Shown here one piece after another: positions 5,523 through 5,556 of a stretch of 5,556 bases of DNA. The stretch lies in the NCBI GenBank assembly GCA_945906015.1, contig CAMDQV010000152.1, positions 1 through 5,556 of the forward strand. Direction: 5' to 3'. The notes under the pieces are model-generated. The model made no database searches. It saw only the letters and a program-made list of their open reading frames with translations, and had not been told where the DNA came from. Position 1 is the first letter of the stretch. The number at the start of each line of letters is the position of its first letter. The stretch comes from Pedobacter schmidteae. Its GTDB lineage: Bacteria; Bacteroidota; Bacteroidia; Sphingobacteriales; Sphingobacteriaceae. Position numbers and translations under genes: made by a program.

Positions 5523-5556
5523 ATGCCTGATCAATTATCTGAAGATACTATAAAAT
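5523..5556 (+). CDS. hemC: Start of a gene, probably hydroxymethylbilane synthase (cut by window end)
   Basis: An ATG at 5523, 70 bp after the hemA stop, opens a frame that reads MPDQLSEDTIK to the window end. Hydroxymethylbilane synthase (porphobilinogen deaminase) proteins typically begin with a short tail and then 'IKIGTRGS', and hemC commonly follows hemA. The visible 'TIK' is compatible with this, but 11 codons cannot prove it. No Shine-Dalgarno sequence precedes the ATG (CAAATTTTAAATC). If right, it would assemble four porphobilinogens downstream of HemA, HemL and HemB. Confidence 0.45.
   Translation, partial: MPDQLSEDTIK

Overview
This window looks like a chromosomal stretch from a member of the Bacteroidota, most plausibly the Sphingobacteriales (Pedobacter-like). 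The evidence is low GC content, the large three-domain form of IspG, and a GluTR close to what I recall from that group. Two or three upstream regions also carry the Bacteroidota-type -7 motif TAnnTTTG, and most starts lack a Shine-Dalgarno sequence. The order assignment is inference from remembered protein features, not a search.

Layout: the window opens inside a gene for a DUF4159 protein (1-399, + strand, 5' end outside the window). After a 198-bp gap comes ispG (598-2796, +), which encodes the [4Fe-4S] enzyme of the next-to-last step of the MEP isoprenoid pathway. A gene for an alpha/beta-hydrolase (2839-3675, - strand) converges on it. A 550-bp intergenic region (3676-4225) follows. Then come hemA (4226-5452, +), for glutamyl-tRNA reductase, and the first 11 codons of another gene (from 5523) that is probably hemC. 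The hemA-hemC pair would be the start of a C5-pathway tetrapyrrole operon. IspG and HemA are core housekeeping enzymes, and nothing in the window shows that the hydrolase or the DUF4159 protein is functionally linked to them.

The most striking feature is inside ispG. At 1503-1757 the linker between the TIM-barrel domain and the Bacteroidota/plant-type insert domain is filled with 255 nt of heptanucleotide repeats of the general form N4-CAG. They fall in two arrays, 20 units built on TTATCAG/TTGACAG and 15 units built on ACAACAG/ATAACAG. Seven is not a multiple of three, yet the whole insert is exactly 85 codons and the higher-order units are 42 nt and 21 nt. Every unit in the register where ATAACAG would create an in-frame TAA is ACAACAG instead. 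It looks like an intergenic-type repeat that entered an essential gene and was kept open by selection. A short degenerate 7-bp-periodic stretch of similar flavour lies in the intergenic region at 3857-3891.

Other points are a TTG start with a doubled AGGAG for hemA, a well-spaced Bacteroidota-type promoter about 400 bp upstream of hemA with a 40-codon hydrophobic small ORF behind it, and a 12-bp perfect inverted repeat bracketing the DUF4159-ispG gap. I saw no rRNA, tRNA, CRISPR array, transposase or convincing intrinsic terminator.
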